The position numbers were made by a program, and so were the translations under genes. Under the pieces are notes generated by a model, which had not been told where the DNA came from, did not search any database, and was given only the letters and a program-made list of their open reading frames with translations. This document shows, one piece after another, positions 17,915 to 26,900 of a DNA stretch of 64,000 nucleotides. Positions within the stretch are counted from its first letter, which is position 1. Each line of letters starts with the position of its first letter. Location: contig NZ_JAPRAT010000015.1 in the NCBI RefSeq assembly GCF_026805325.1, forward strand, positions 19,759 to 83,758, read 5' to 3'. The stretch comes from Natronobacillus azotifigens. GTDB lineage: Bacteria; Bacillota; Bacilli; Bacillales; Amphibacillaceae.

Positions 17915-18088
17915 AGTGAAACTTCAATCAGTGAGAGTTTTTAGGATTCGCACACTGATTGTTAGTCCTAAAGGATGACCTAAAGGCCCTTGAACCATTT
18001 TGGGGGCTAGCGTCCGTTACTCCCACTTAAACAACTTGGTATTCTCCTTGTTTTGAAGTGGGAGTCTTGGACGGTTGCTCCGAGATAA
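17915..18088 (+). repeat. Dispersed element, full copy (C1b)
   Basis: About 174 bp. It contains hairpin 1 (AATCAGTG/CACTGATT) and the middle segment CCTAAAGGATGACCTAAAGG. Hairpin 2 is ACTCCCACTT...AAGTGGGAGT with outer arms CGTCCG/GGACGG. The right end is GGTTGCTCCGAGATAA. Confidence 0.85.
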
Positions 18089-18089
18089 A

Positions 18090-18134
18090 AAAAGCTACCC
18101 TTATTAACCAAAAGGATTAATAAGGATAGCTAAT
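18090..18134 (-). terminator. Terminator of lplJ
   Basis: Stem AGCTACCCTTATTAA/TTAATAAGGATAGCT with one mismatch, and a run of T on the minus strand. It lies just 3' of lplJ. Confidence 0.85.
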
Positions 18135-18139
18135 CCTTG

Positions 18140-19135
18140 TTAGTAGATCAAATCAATAAATTCTTCTTTTGTAATCTTCCCTAAATAGTGTGGTACATCC
18201 ACTTCTGCAAGTGCATCTTCTAATGCTTGTTTTTGATAGCGAACATCTACTAATTTTTCTTCAATAACGGACACATCGCCAACACCGAAAAAGTCTCCGT
18301 AAATTTTACAATTTTTAATAACACCTTTTGATACATCCATCCGAACATCAACCAAACCTGCAGGAAACTTATGTGTTTTCTGAATATCAAATGTTGGTGA
18401 TTTACCAAAGTTCCAATCCCAATTTTGGTAACGTTCTTCTGAAATTTTATGAATGTTGTTCCAATCCTCTTCTGTTAATTGGTAACGCGGTACATCCTCT
18501 ACTCGATCAACGGAGAAAATATGTTTCAAAAGATGGGCTTTAAATTGCTCCATGGTTAATTCTTCTGTAAGAAATTCTGAAATATTTGCCACACGGCTTC
18601 GGATTGATTTTATTCCTTTAGACTTAATTTTTTCAGCATTTACGTTTAACGCTGCAACCACATGTTCAATTTCTGAATCAAACATAAGCGTCCCATGGCT
18701 AAACATCCGACCACGCGAAGTGAATTGCGCATTACCTGAAATTTTTCTCCCATCAGCTACTAAATCATTTCTTCCCTTTAATTCGGCAGGAACTCCAAGC
18801 ACTTTTAAGGATTCTACCACAGGTTGCGTGAATTTTGCAAAGTTATGGAAACTATCACCATCATCTTTTGTAATAAAACTAAAGTTCAGATTACCCTGAT
18901 CATGATAAACTGCTCCACCACCAGAGAGACGTCGAACAACTTTAATATTTTGCTCATCTACATATTTGGTGTTAATCTCTTCAATTGTATTTTGATTTTT
19001 CCCAATGATAATCGATGGGTGATTAATATAAAATAAGAGATATGTATCTTCTTCTCCAAAATGCTTAAGGACGTACTCCTCAATGGCTAGATTAATATAC
19101 GGATCTGTTACTCCTTCATTATCAATAAACTTCAC
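18140..19135 (-). CDS. lplJ: Lipoate-protein ligase LplJ
   Basis: A 331-aa ligase that activates free lipoate with ATP and attaches it to lipoyl domains of GcvH and 2-oxoacid dehydrogenase E2 subunits. Signature motifs: RRLSGGGAVYHD at 68-79, the catalytic K131 in GRKISGNAQ and the FSHGTLMFD block. The C-terminal accessory domain (about residues 245-331) is present, so this is a full-length LplA/LplJ-type ligase and not an LipM/LipL transferase. The start is GTG 19135 with GGAGG upstream. Neighbours yhfN and yhfI are the same as in B. subtilis. No gene is seen in the 225 bp upstream. Confidence 0.94.
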   Translation of the reverse strand: MKFIDNEGVTDPYINLAIEEYVLKHFGEEDTYLLFYINHPSIIIGKNQNTIEEINTKYVDEQNIKVVRRLSGGGAVYHDQGNLNFSFITKDDGDSFHNFAKFTQPVVESLKVLGVPAELKGRNDLVADGRKISGNAQFTSRGRMFSHGTLMFDSEIEHVVAALNVNAEKIKSKGIKSIRSRVANISEFLTEELTMEQFKAHLLKHIFSVDRVEDVPRYQLTEEDWNNIHKISEERYQNWDWNFGKSPTFDIQKTHKFPAGLVDVRMDVSKGVIKNCKIYGDFFGVGDVSVIEEKLVDVRYQKQALEDALAEVDVPHYLGKITKEEFIDLIY

Positions 19136-19360
19136 TGTTGTTTCCTCCTTTATTATAGATGAAAATTCATTTTTTTATTATGTGTTCAAAAGTCGTTGAA
19201 TTAGATGCACGCACAACGAGGCTGTGAAGTTCTTGGCCCACCGTATAAGCTTTTCCTAAATGAAGACCGAAACAATGCGACCCAAAAAAAATACATCTCT
19301 TATCCTTTGGTGACTTTTAAACATCCTTATTTAGTTAGAATGATTAGGAAAAAATTAAAC

Positions 19361-20092
19361 TTATCCTTCCCACGTATAACCTTCATGAGCAAGAATTACT
19401 TCTCCATCAAAAAATTGTTTCGCTTCATCAACAAGTGTATTTCGATCACCGAAATGCGGATGATGACTCAAGACAAGCTTGTCAACACAAGCTGATTTAG
19501 CAATAGTTCCGACCTGCTCACTATTCATATGGCCCGCTTTTGAACCATCTTGTCCTTGATAAAAATTACAATCCGTTATAAGTAGATTTGCATCTTTACT
19601 AAAATCATTAAATTCATCTTTATAACTAGAATCTGCTGTATAAACAATTACCTTTTCGCCATCCGTAATTCGCATTGCATAACAAGTGACTGGATGATCT
19701 GTTTCCATAAAAGTAATCGTAAACGGACCAATCTGCAAAGTATCCTCTGGATCATAAGCAATACCTTTTGTAAAATTATGTGTCAAACGTTCAAATCCCT
19801 CTTGATCGTTTTGATGACCATAGATCGGCAAAACCTGTTCTGTCTTACGAATTCCATTTTGAACAAGCCAGCTATATTGCAACACACCGATATCCGCAAT
19901 ATGATCTTGATGATAATGAGAAACAATTACTGCATCAAGGTCAAATGGATCGGTATAGTTAGGCAACTGCGCCAGTGCACCACTACCACAATCAATTAAA
20001 CAGCGAAAACCATCTTTTTCAAGTAAATAGCTTGAGGTTGCACCACCTTTCTCTGGATATGCTCCCCAAAATCCTACAATGGTTAATTTCAT
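19361..20092 (-). CDS. yhfI: MBL-fold metallo-hydrolase (YhfI)
   Basis: A 243-aa metallo-beta-lactamase-fold protein of the RNase Z-like/YhfI group. The metal-binding motif S58-H-Y-H-Q-D-H64 and the later TADSSYKDE, LLITDCNFY and LSHHPHFGD motifs supply the expected ligands. The start is ATG 20092, because GAGG lies 8 nt upstream; the GTG three codons earlier overlaps it. In B. subtilis yhfI sits next to lplJ, as here. The true substrate is unknown; tRNA 3' processing is unlikely because the RNase Z exosite arm is missing. Upstream lies the second 52-bp repeat array. Confidence 0.85.
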   Translation of the reverse strand: MKLTIVGFWGAYPEKGGATSSYLLEKDGFRCLIDCGSGALAQLPNYTDPFDLDAVIVSHYHQDHIADIGVLQYSWLVQNGIRKTEQVLPIYGHQNDQEGFERLTHNFTKGIAYDPEDTLQIGPFTITFMETDHPVTCYAMRITDGEKVIVYTADSSYKDEFNDFSKDANLLITDCNFYQGQDGSKAGHMNSEQVGTIAKSACVDKLVLSHHPHFGDRNTLVDEAKQFFDGEVILAHEGYTWEG

Positions 20093-20133
20093 TTTTATCA
20101 CCTCATTACTATATTATAGCTAGATATATTTTA

Positions 20134-20296
20134 ACACATACCCATACATTGCCAAAACAACACGCATCCTAACTCTAAAATATAGCATTGTTGACACAAA
20201 CTGTGAAGTAAGTGATTTATCTTCTTCACATAAAAATGTTCACATGAAGATGGAGGATCAAAAAGTACTGTAACTTCTTTAAGGTGGGTTTTTCGC
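20134..20296. repeat. Leader of array B
   Basis: Related to the leader at about 13921-14068. It shares the ordered blocks CATACATTG, AGCATTGTTGACACAAACT, AAGTGATTT and AAGTACTGTAAC. It directly precedes the tandem repeats, as at locus A. Confidence 0.7.
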
Positions 20297-20608
20297 CTAG
20301 GTTCAGGGCAGGAAATGCGCCTAACCTCGTCGAAACGACCACTTTCACTTAGGTTGACCCCAAAAAAGTGCTCTAACCTCATCGAAACGACCACTTTCAC
20401 TTAGGTTAAACCCTAAAAAGAGCTTCAACCTCGTCGAAACGACCACTTTCACTTAGGTTAAACCCTAAAAAGAGCTCTAACCTCGTCGAAACAACCACTT
20501 TCACTTAGGTTAAACCTTAAAAAGAGCTTCAACCTCATCGAAACGACCACTTTCACTTAGGTTGACCCCAAAAAAGTGCTCTAACCTCGTCAAAACACTT
20601 ACATACCT
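20297..20608. repeat. 52-bp tandem array B (6 units)
   Basis: Six units of exactly 52 bp, starting at 20297, 20349, 20401, 20453, 20505 and 20557. Each has CTTAGGTT, a variable 20-nt segment and TAACCTCGTCGAAACGACCA. AGGTT pairs with AACCT, and TCGT-CGAA-ACGA forms a second small hairpin. The unit is homologous to that of array A, 6 kb away. No unique spacers exist between units, so this is not a CRISPR array. Confidence 0.9.
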
Positions 20609-20681
20609 AGATTCGCTAATGAACAGTTTATACAAAATGCGTACTACTAATTGAGTAATAAGAGGTGAGGTTTTGATTATA

Positions 20682-20724
20682 GAAAAAAAGCGTAACTCAT
20701 GTAAAATGAATTCACGCTTTTTTC
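20682..20724 (-). terminator. Terminator of pbpF
   Basis: Stem AAAAAAAGCGT/ACGCTTTTTT just downstream of the pbpF stop, with a long loop. Confidence 0.8.
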
Positions 20725-20736
20725 TAGATTATTTGG

Positions 20737-22956
20737 TTAAAACTCTTGACCACGAAGCGAGAGAGTAACGACATTTGATGGTTGACCTGTCTGTTTTGTT
20801 AATGGATTATAAGGAACAACAAAATATTGCGATGATCCGAATAAAGACATACCCGTTAAAGTAAATTCTCCTATTCCTTCCGTTTTACCAATCAACTGAT
20901 CGCCTGTTTCTGTTTTTTGATAAATATGATAGACAATGCGATCATCTGCATCCGCTGTCCAATCCAACTTACCTCGAACCAGTGTCCATCCACCAAATGA
21001 GAACGAAGCATTTAAATCATGGACAACCGGTAATCGAATCGGTTCAGATAATTCCATTACATCAACTGGTTTTTCAAAAGCAGTTGCTAGTGGAGTTACT
21101 TGATCAATTGCTTCCAAAATTGCCTTTGTGGCCATTGTTGGTGACTGGCTTCCGGTTGTTAAATAGTGTTCTGCATCACTATGATCGTACCCTATCCATA
21201 ACGAAGTCACGTATTCTGGCGTAACACCTGCAAACCATGCATCTTTTGCATGTCCAGGTACATGTGGATGCTGGGTAGTTCCTGTTTTTCCAGCCAACGC
21301 CTTAGGGAAATCACCAGCTTGAGCTGTTCCATCTACCACAGCATTTTCTAACATACGCACCATATTCCAAGCAGCCTGTTGAGAGAAGACCGTTTCTGTT
21401 CTCGGGTCTGCCTCTCCGATAATATTTCCATTTCGATCTTTAATAACAGCTATCGAATGGGCTTCAATCCACTCACCGTCATGAATGAAAGTTCGATACC
21501 CTTCCGCAACTTGAATTGGTGTCAATCCGTACTTTAATCCACCTAACCCAAGTGCTAAACCTTCATCCGGAAGCTCAAGTGACATTTTTTCTAAATAGGA
21601 TTTACTCACATTGATCCCCAACTGATCTAATAGCCAGACTGCAGAAGTATTTTTAGATACCCTAACTGCATCATACATGGTCACCTCACCATCATAGTGA
21701 TTATCGGCATTTCTTACTGTGTAACCATCGTAATCTTGCTGGCTATCTTCTAACAAAACATATGGATCATAACCCTCAGTCATAGCAGGAGCATAAACTG
21801 CTAAAGGCTTCATTACCGAACCTGGCTGCCTCTGAGTCAATACACGGTTATGGTCACCGATTTTGAATTGGCGACCTCCTATCAATGCCTTTAATCTTCC
21901 AGTTTCTTGTTCCATTAAAGTGAAAGCAGCTTCTGCATTGGGCTGAGACCCCTGAAAATATTGAGTTTTTTGCAACTCATCATAAGCAATTTTTTGTGCG
22001 TTTTCATCTAAATAAACGGTAATTTGATAGCCGCCTCTTCGCAGTTCATCACGTGATAACTGATACGTTGTTTCCGCCTCACGAAGCACTACATCAATAT
22101 ACGACGCTAACCACGGCTTGTCTTCTGTCCTTCGATCTTGCACACCGAGCGTCTGACCTTGCAATGCAAGCATTTCTTCTGTATTCAACTCACCTACTCG
22201 TTGCATTTGTGAAAGCACAAGATTACGACGACTAAGCGCACGATCTGCATCAATATACGGCGAATAGCGGTTCGGACCTTTAATCAATCCTGCTAACATG
22301 GCACCTTCTGTGACAGTGAGATCTTCAACCGACTTACCAAAGAAAAAGTCTGCGGCTGTACCAACACCATGAATTCCATGAGCAAAATAGACCTCATTCA
22401 AATAGAGTTCGAGAATATCATTTTTCGTATAATGTCGCTCTAGATAAATAGATGCCATTACTTCTTTCGTCTTTCTCATCCACGTTTTGCTGTTATCTAA
22501 AAATAAATTTTTAGATAATTGTTGGGTAATTGTACTAGCACCTTCAACTTTATCAAAGGCAACAATATCTCGATAGACCGCTCGCATAACAGATCGAAAA
22601 TCTACGCCTGCATGTCGATAAAATCGTTCATCCTCAACAGCGATAAAAGCAGCTTGCACATGATCAGGAATTTGATCTAATGTAACAAGCTGTCTATTTT
22701 CAGAAAAAACTCTGCCCACTTGGATGCCGTCTTCTGTTTGAATAGTTGTCGTTGCCGGTAAAATAAGCGCTTCATCATCAACAATCAGCGCTCCACCGTA
22801 TAAAATAAATAAAAAACCAAGAAAGCCTAGACTAATTATTGAGCTTGCTGTAATGATCGGCCATTTGAACCAAGGACGTTTTATAAGTGAACGTATTTCA
22901 GCAAGATAATCGTGCAAGCTAAGTTTTTGCTTTTGTTTCCTTCTTGTATTTGTCAT
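20737..22956 (-). CDS. pbpF: Class A penicillin-binding protein (PbpF-like)
   Basis: A 739-aa bifunctional peptidoglycan synthase. A cytoplasmic N-tail is followed by one membrane anchor (about 32-58). The glycosyltransferase-51 domain (about 75-260) has E108 in AVEDERFYRH and GASTITQQLSKN. The transpeptidase domain has S380-V-M-K383, S434-K-N436 and K557-T-G. A short C-terminal fibronectin-like module ends the protein. The start is ATG 22956 with GAGGTG upstream; the longer frame lacks a ribosome site. It lies 92 bp downstream of liaR in the same direction with no obvious terminator between, so it may be read with the liaFSR operon. Resembles B. subtilis PbpF. Confidence 0.88.
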   Translation of the reverse strand: MTNTRRKQKQKLSLHDYLAEIRSLIKRPWFKWPIITASSIISLGFLGFLFILYGGALIVDDEALILPATTTIQTEDGIQVGRVFSENRQLVTLDQIPDHVQAAFIAVEDERFYRHAGVDFRSVMRAVYRDIVAFDKVEGASTITQQLSKNLFLDNSKTWMRKTKEVMASIYLERHYTKNDILELYLNEVYFAHGIHGVGTAADFFFGKSVEDLTVTEGAMLAGLIKGPNRYSPYIDADRALSRRNLVLSQMQRVGELNTEEMLALQGQTLGVQDRRTEDKPWLASYIDVVLREAETTYQLSRDELRRGGYQITVYLDENAQKIAYDELQKTQYFQGSQPNAEAAFTLMEQETGRLKALIGGRQFKIGDHNRVLTQRQPGSVMKPLAVYAPAMTEGYDPYVLLEDSQQDYDGYTVRNADNHYDGEVTMYDAVRVSKNTSAVWLLDQLGINVSKSYLEKMSLELPDEGLALGLGGLKYGLTPIQVAEGYRTFIHDGEWIEAHSIAVIKDRNGNIIGEADPRTETVFSQQAAWNMVRMLENAVVDGTAQAGDFPKALAGKTGTTQHPHVPGHAKDAWFAGVTPEYVTSLWIGYDHSDAEHYLTTGSQSPTMATKAILEAIDQVTPLATAFEKPVDVMELSEPIRLPVVHDLNASFSFGGWTLVRGKLDWTADADDRIVYHIYQKTETGDQLIGKTEGIGEFTLTGMSLFGSSQYFVVPYNPLTKQTGQPSNVVTLSLRGQEF

Positions 22957-23048
22957 GATAAAATCACCTCGTTGATGATAGCAGAATCTACAAAAAACTA
23001 TCATTCTACTATTATACGTCATATCTCGACAAATCAAAAGGCTGAATA

Positions 23049-23690
23049 CTATGAACTGAGGTCACGTAGTAACTGATTGCGATGGGCATAGACAGCTGCT
23101 TGTGTCCGATCATGTACATCTAATTTTCGCAAAATATTACTAACATGTGTTTTCACCGTTTTAACCCCAATAAATAATTGATCCGCAATTTCCTGATTGC
23201 TCGCTCCTTCAGCTACACAGATCAGTACTTCCAATTCACGTTCTGTAAGACTATCATGTGGTTTTTCCTGCTTTGATTGAAATCGATTCATTACTTTGTG
23301 GGCAACTTTTGGTTCGATCACATTTTCACCTTGATAAGCTTTTGTAATGGCATTAACTATTTCATCAGCAGAAGCAGTCTTCAATAAGTAACTAAATGCA
23401 CCTGCTTCTAGTACCGGAAAAACTTGTGCGTCATCATAATAACTTGTTAAAATAATGACCTTACAGTTTGGTAGATTTGCTTTAATTTCTTTTGTCGCTT
23501 CCATTCCCGTGCCATCTTCCATAATCAAATCCATCAAAACAACATCAGGCTTTTCAGCAAGAACCACCTTAACCCCTTCATTTCCACTTGATGCTTCACC
23601 GACAACATCAAAATTATCTTCAGTTTCTAAGTATGAAATAACACCTTTCCTCACAATATCATGATCATCAACTACAACAATTCGAATCAT
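23049..23690 (-). CDS. liaR: Response regulator LiaR
   Basis: A 213-aa NarL-type regulator: receiver domain 1-120 with D8/D9, phospho-acceptor D54 (VVLMDLIMEDG) and K103-type lysine in YLLKTAS. A LuxR helix-turn-helix follows at about 148-205 (LTERELEVLICVAEGASNQEIA). It is the output of the LiaFSR cell-envelope stress system (VraR in staphylococci), which responds to lipid II cycle antibiotics. Its start overlaps the end of liaS by 4 nt. The target operon liaIH is not in this window; the nearest downstream gene is a class A PBP. Confidence 0.92.
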   Translation of the reverse strand: MIRIVVVDDHDIVRKGVISYLETEDNFDVVGEASSGNEGVKVVLAEKPDVVLMDLIMEDGTGMEATKEIKANLPNCKVIILTSYYDDAQVFPVLEAGAFSYLLKTASADEIVNAITKAYQGENVIEPKVAHKVMNRFQSKQEKPHDSLTERELEVLICVAEGASNQEIADQLFIGVKTVKTHVSNILRKLDVHDRTQAAVYAHRNQLLRDLSS

Positions 23691-24745
23691 TCCTCTTCAT
23701 CCTTTCTTCGACACGGGATACGAATGTCAATGTACGTACCCTCCCCTTCTTTTGTTCGGATAGTAAAGATACCACCAATTTCTTCACTGCGTTCTCTCAT
23801 GGTTTTCAATCCATAAGATGTTTTTTTCTGCCCATTCGCCGTTAAATCAAAACCTTTTCCATTATCCGCTAAGTGAAGAAATACCTCACGATCATCTTGG
23901 CGAATATAGATCTTTACTTTTGTGGCCATTGCGTGACGTAATGTATTAGATAATGACTCTTGGATAATACGAAATAAATGTTCTTCCGTACCTTCTGCCA
24001 AACCAGTAATTTCATCAATACTCAATTGAAAATCAATCGTACACTTTGATTGAAGTTCCTCAACAAGCTGACGTATTCCTGCTGCAAGTGATTCACCAGA
24101 GAGATGAACAGGACGAAGATGTAATAACAATGCCCGCATCTCTGTTTGTGCTTTGCTAGCGGTTTCTGCTATTTCTATCATTTGTGTTTTCGCTTTGGTT
24201 GGATTTTTATCCATTGTCCTTATCACGGCTTGTGACATCATCGTTAATGCGAATAATTGCTGACTAACTGAATCGTGCAGATCACGAGCTAGACGTTGAC
24301 GTTCTTCTATTGTTGCAGCTTTGTGAGCTGTTTTTGCAAAGGCGGCTTTTTCATCGGCTAAGCGTTGCAAAGATCGTAATTGTTGTTCCATTTTTAAAGC
24401 TAAATCATTTAATTCTGTCCCAATACGATCCATTTCTCCTTCACCAGTATGGGCAATCCTTGATCGATAATTCCCTCTCGATAATTGCATAATCATTACA
24501 GACAAATCATCAATTTTCGCCTTCAATTCACTACTAGAACGAAACCCTACATACATAGCATATAAAAGTCCAATGAAAAAATAACTAGCTGTAAAGAGAA
24601 ATATATTTCCTTGTGTGAGCCAATCTGGAACAAATATCAAATGTATTGTTAAAAATATTGCTAATAATGTGATCGTTGTTAGTACCAACGCGTAAAGATG
24701 TGAGTGGATATAAGTATAACGAATAGCATTTAGTTTCTTTAACAA
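23687..24745 (-). CDS. liaS: Sensor histidine kinase LiaS
   Basis: A 352-aa kinase of the HisKA_3 family. Two transmembrane helices (about 16-38 and 46-67) are joined by a very short extracellular loop, the intramembrane-sensing type. A HAMP linker follows (about 70-125). The DHp motif has H157 in ERQRLARDLHDSVSQQ, and the catalytic domain has FRIIQESLSN and DNGKGFD. LiaS phosphorylates LiaR and is kept in check by LiaF. The order liaF-liaS-liaR is conserved in Firmicutes. It starts 13 bp after the liaF stop. Confidence 0.92.
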   Translation of the reverse strand: MLKKLNAIRYTYIHSHLYALVLTTITLLAIFLTIHLIFVPDWLTQGNIFLFTASYFFIGLLYAMYVGFRSSSELKAKIDDLSVMIMQLSRGNYRSRIAHTGEGEMDRIGTELNDLALKMEQQLRSLQRLADEKAAFAKTAHKAATIEERQRLARDLHDSVSQQLFALTMMSQAVIRTMDKNPTKAKTQMIEIAETASKAQTEMRALLLHLRPVHLSGESLAAGIRQLVEELQSKCTIDFQLSIDEITGLAEGTEEHLFRIIQESLSNTLRHAMATKVKIYIRQDDREVFLHLADNGKGFDLTANGQKKTSYGLKTMRERSEEIGGIFTIRTKEGEGTYIDIRIPCRRKDEEE

Positions 24746-24758
24746 AACATTTCCTCCT

Positions 24759-25508
24759 TCACACCTTATTAACTCGTATCGATCCAGCCTTCAATTTTAA
24801 ATCTAATGTGATTTTACGTGTTGCCTCTTGATATCCTGGGGTTTCAAAAGTTAATGATCGATTGATACCGTCCGCGGTTTGGTTAACAACAACAATTTCT
24901 CCCGCTTTAACAGAAGCATTGACCGAAAACTCCACATGCTCTGGCATTAAAATATTGATATCGCCAGCTAAACCATGAACAAATACCGGAATATCTTCGT
25001 CAGGGATGAATGCTTTGGTAAAATCGATATAATGATCTCCAACCGCATTCCATAACTTGATCGGCTCGGCTTTCCAGTTAGGTGTATCATATTTATGATC
25101 ACCGATGGTAAAACCCTTAATTCCTGACTTCCAATCACTTTCTTTATCAGATTCAAAGGTAACTTTAAATTTTTTCTTCGGTGAACCAAGAAACTGTAAT
25201 CCAAAACAAACGAGGAACAATGGCCATAATTTATAAACATCCCAAAATGCGAATGTAACATAACCAAAACGATCTAATAATAATAGCGAGCCAAATAGTA
25301 AGAGAAATAGACCTGATCCATAACCTGTTTCCCCCTTAAAAGCTTGAATCGTCCATTTCAAGCCGAGTAACACAAAGAAACTTGGGTATAGAAAGTTCCA
25401 TGCAACACGAAAGCCCCAATCCACAACCCCGATATTGACCAGTACTAATGCCCCACCTAAGAAAATGATAAACAATGCAAATATATTACGAAAAAAATTG
25501 ACTTTCAT
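24759..25508 (-). CDS. liaF: LiaF, inhibitor of the LiaRS system
   Basis: A 249-aa membrane protein with three to four N-terminal helices (about 8-95) and a soluble C-terminal domain of beta-strand repeats (DUF2154 type, about 140-249). Motifs HGLAGDINILMPEHVEFSVNASV and ITLDLKLKAGSIRVNKV are typical of LiaF/YvqF. It holds LiaS inactive without envelope stress. The start is ATG 25508, preceded by AAGGTGGGG; an in-frame GTG four codons earlier overlaps the ribosome site. It heads the liaFSR set and is divergent from the M20 amidohydrolase gene. Confidence 0.9.
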   Translation of the reverse strand: MKVNFFRNIFALFIIFLGGALVLVNIGVVDWGFRVAWNFLYPSFFVLLGLKWTIQAFKGETGYGSGLFLLLFGSLLLLDRFGYVTFAFWDVYKLWPLFLVCFGLQFLGSPKKKFKVTFESDKESDWKSGIKGFTIGDHKYDTPNWKAEPIKLWNAVGDHYIDFTKAFIPDEDIPVFVHGLAGDINILMPEHVEFSVNASVKAGEIVVVNQTADGINRSLTFETPGYQEATRKITLDLKLKAGSIRVNKV

Positions 25509-25686
25509 TATCTTCCCCACCTTTTCTTACTAAATTTGTATTTTTTATATTTAATCGTTAATTTACGATAAGAAACAACTTATATATTTATTATAACGAA
25601 AAAAATAGATTTCGTAACGACCGCAAGCATGGTTTATTCTCGGTCCTGGGACGGAGAGCGTGTGATCTGAATCGCGATTTACAATA

Positions 25687-25695
25687 TGTTATAAT
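25687..25695 (+). promoter_or_regulatory. Extended -10 promoter of the amidohydrolase gene
   Basis: TGTTATAAT, a consensus extended -10 element, lies 30 bp before the start codon. No good -35 is seen (CTGAAT at 17 bp). An extended -10 often compensates for this. Confidence 0.55.
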
Positions 25696-25725
25696 AGAGG
25701 GCAATAGGTAAAGGGGGAAAAACTT

Positions 25726-26889
25726 ATGTGGAAAGAGATTTTGTTACAACTTGAAGATCACTATGAAGCGATGGTAGAGATGAGAAGATACCTACATCAG
25801 TATCCAGAATTATCATTCCAGGAATTTAAAACAGCGCAATTCATTGCTGATACATATGAATCATTAGAAATACCTTATCAGAAAAATGTCGGTGGGAACG
25901 GGGTAGTTGCTAGAATTGAAGGAGGAAAACCTGGAAAAAACATTGCATTACGAGCAGATTTTGATGGATTACCCATTCAAGATGAGAAAGAAGTTCCCTA
26001 TCGCTCCAAGAACGAAGGTGTTATGCATGCCTGTGGACACGACGGTCATACAACCATATTGTTGACTTTAGCAAAAGTATTAAAACAGTTTCAACAAGAA
26101 CTTGCTGGTACTATCGTCTTTATTCACCAACATGCGGAAGAATTGACACCAGGTGGAGCAAAACCAATGATAGAAGCAGGAGTCTTAGATGATGTGGATT
26201 ATGTGTTCGGGACGCATCTGTGGTCAAGTGCTCCATACGGAGTTGTACAGACTTCGCCAGCAGAATTCATGGCTGGAGCAGATCGTTTTTCCGTAACGAT
26301 TCATGGACAAGGTGGACATGGAGCCATGCCACATGAAACGAAAGATGCCGTTTTGATCGGGTCGCAGCTAGTCACTAATTTACAACAAATTGTTAGCCGA
26401 AGAATTGATCCATTAAAAACTGCAGTACTAACAATTGGAACCTTTCAAGCGGGAAACACCTTTAATATTATTGCAGATAAAGCAACATTAACAGGAACAG
26501 TACGTACCTTTGATAAAGAGGTTCAGAAGTTTATTATCGAGGAGATCGAGACAATTATTGCTGGTACTTGTCAGGGATATCAAGTAAATTACACATTCGA
26601 CTATGTCAAAGGTTATCCCCCTGTAGTTAATCATGAGGCTGAAGCTCTAGAAGTAGTGAAAGCGGCTCAGTCGGTTGAGGAAGTAACAAAAGCATCTTTT
26701 GTTGATCCTAGCATGACTGGAGAAGATTTTTCCTACTATCTTTTAGATAAGCCTGGGGCGTTTTTCTTTACAGGAGCACAACAAGAAAACAATTTCCAAC
26801 CACATCATCATCCTAAATTCGATATAGACGAACGCGCAATGCTAATTGCAGCAAAAACTTTTGTACAATTAATTAAAAACTATCAATAA
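25726..26889 (+). CDS. yhaA: M20 family amidohydrolase (YhaA-like)
   Basis: A 387-aa zinc-dependent aminoacylase/peptidase of the M20D group, which hydrolyses N-acyl amino acids or similar amides in the cytoplasm. Metal-site motifs are MHACGHDGHT (near 104), the HQHAEE block (about 138), and TGEDFSYY near the C-terminus. The dimerisation domain starts around residue 185 (VTIHGQGGHGAMPHE). The start has GGGGGA 8 nt upstream. In B. subtilis the corresponding gene lies next to ecsABC, and here too it precedes ecsB, though convergent and separated by a repeat array. Natural substrate unknown. Confidence 0.85.
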   Translation: MWKEILLQLEDHYEAMVEMRRYLHQYPELSFQEFKTAQFIADTYESLEIPYQKNVGGNGVVARIEGGKPGKNIALRADFDGLPIQDEKEVPYRSKNEGVMHACGHDGHTTILLTLAKVLKQFQQELAGTIVFIHQHAEELTPGGAKPMIEAGVLDDVDYVFGTHLWSSAPYGVVQTSPAEFMAGADRFSVTIHGQGGHGAMPHETKDAVLIGSQLVTNLQQIVSRRIDPLKTAVLTIGTFQAGNTFNIIADKATLTGTVRTFDKEVQKFIIEEIETIIAGTCQGYQVNYTFDYVKGYPPVVNHEAEALEVVKAAQSVEEVTKASFVDPSMTGEDFSYYLLDKPGAFFFTGAQQENNFQPHHHPKFDIDERAMLIAAKTFVQLIKNYQ

Positions 26890-26900
26890 CCCTGGGGGAC

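Noticed and set aside
14069..20608. CRISPR arrays at the 52-bp repeat loci
   Set aside because: The entire 52-bp unit is repeated, there are no unique spacers, and no cas gene is present.
25590..25618. liaFSR promoter with LiaR operator
   Set aside because: A TATAAT is present on the minus strand but the -35 match is poor, and no dyad like the known LiaR box is visible.
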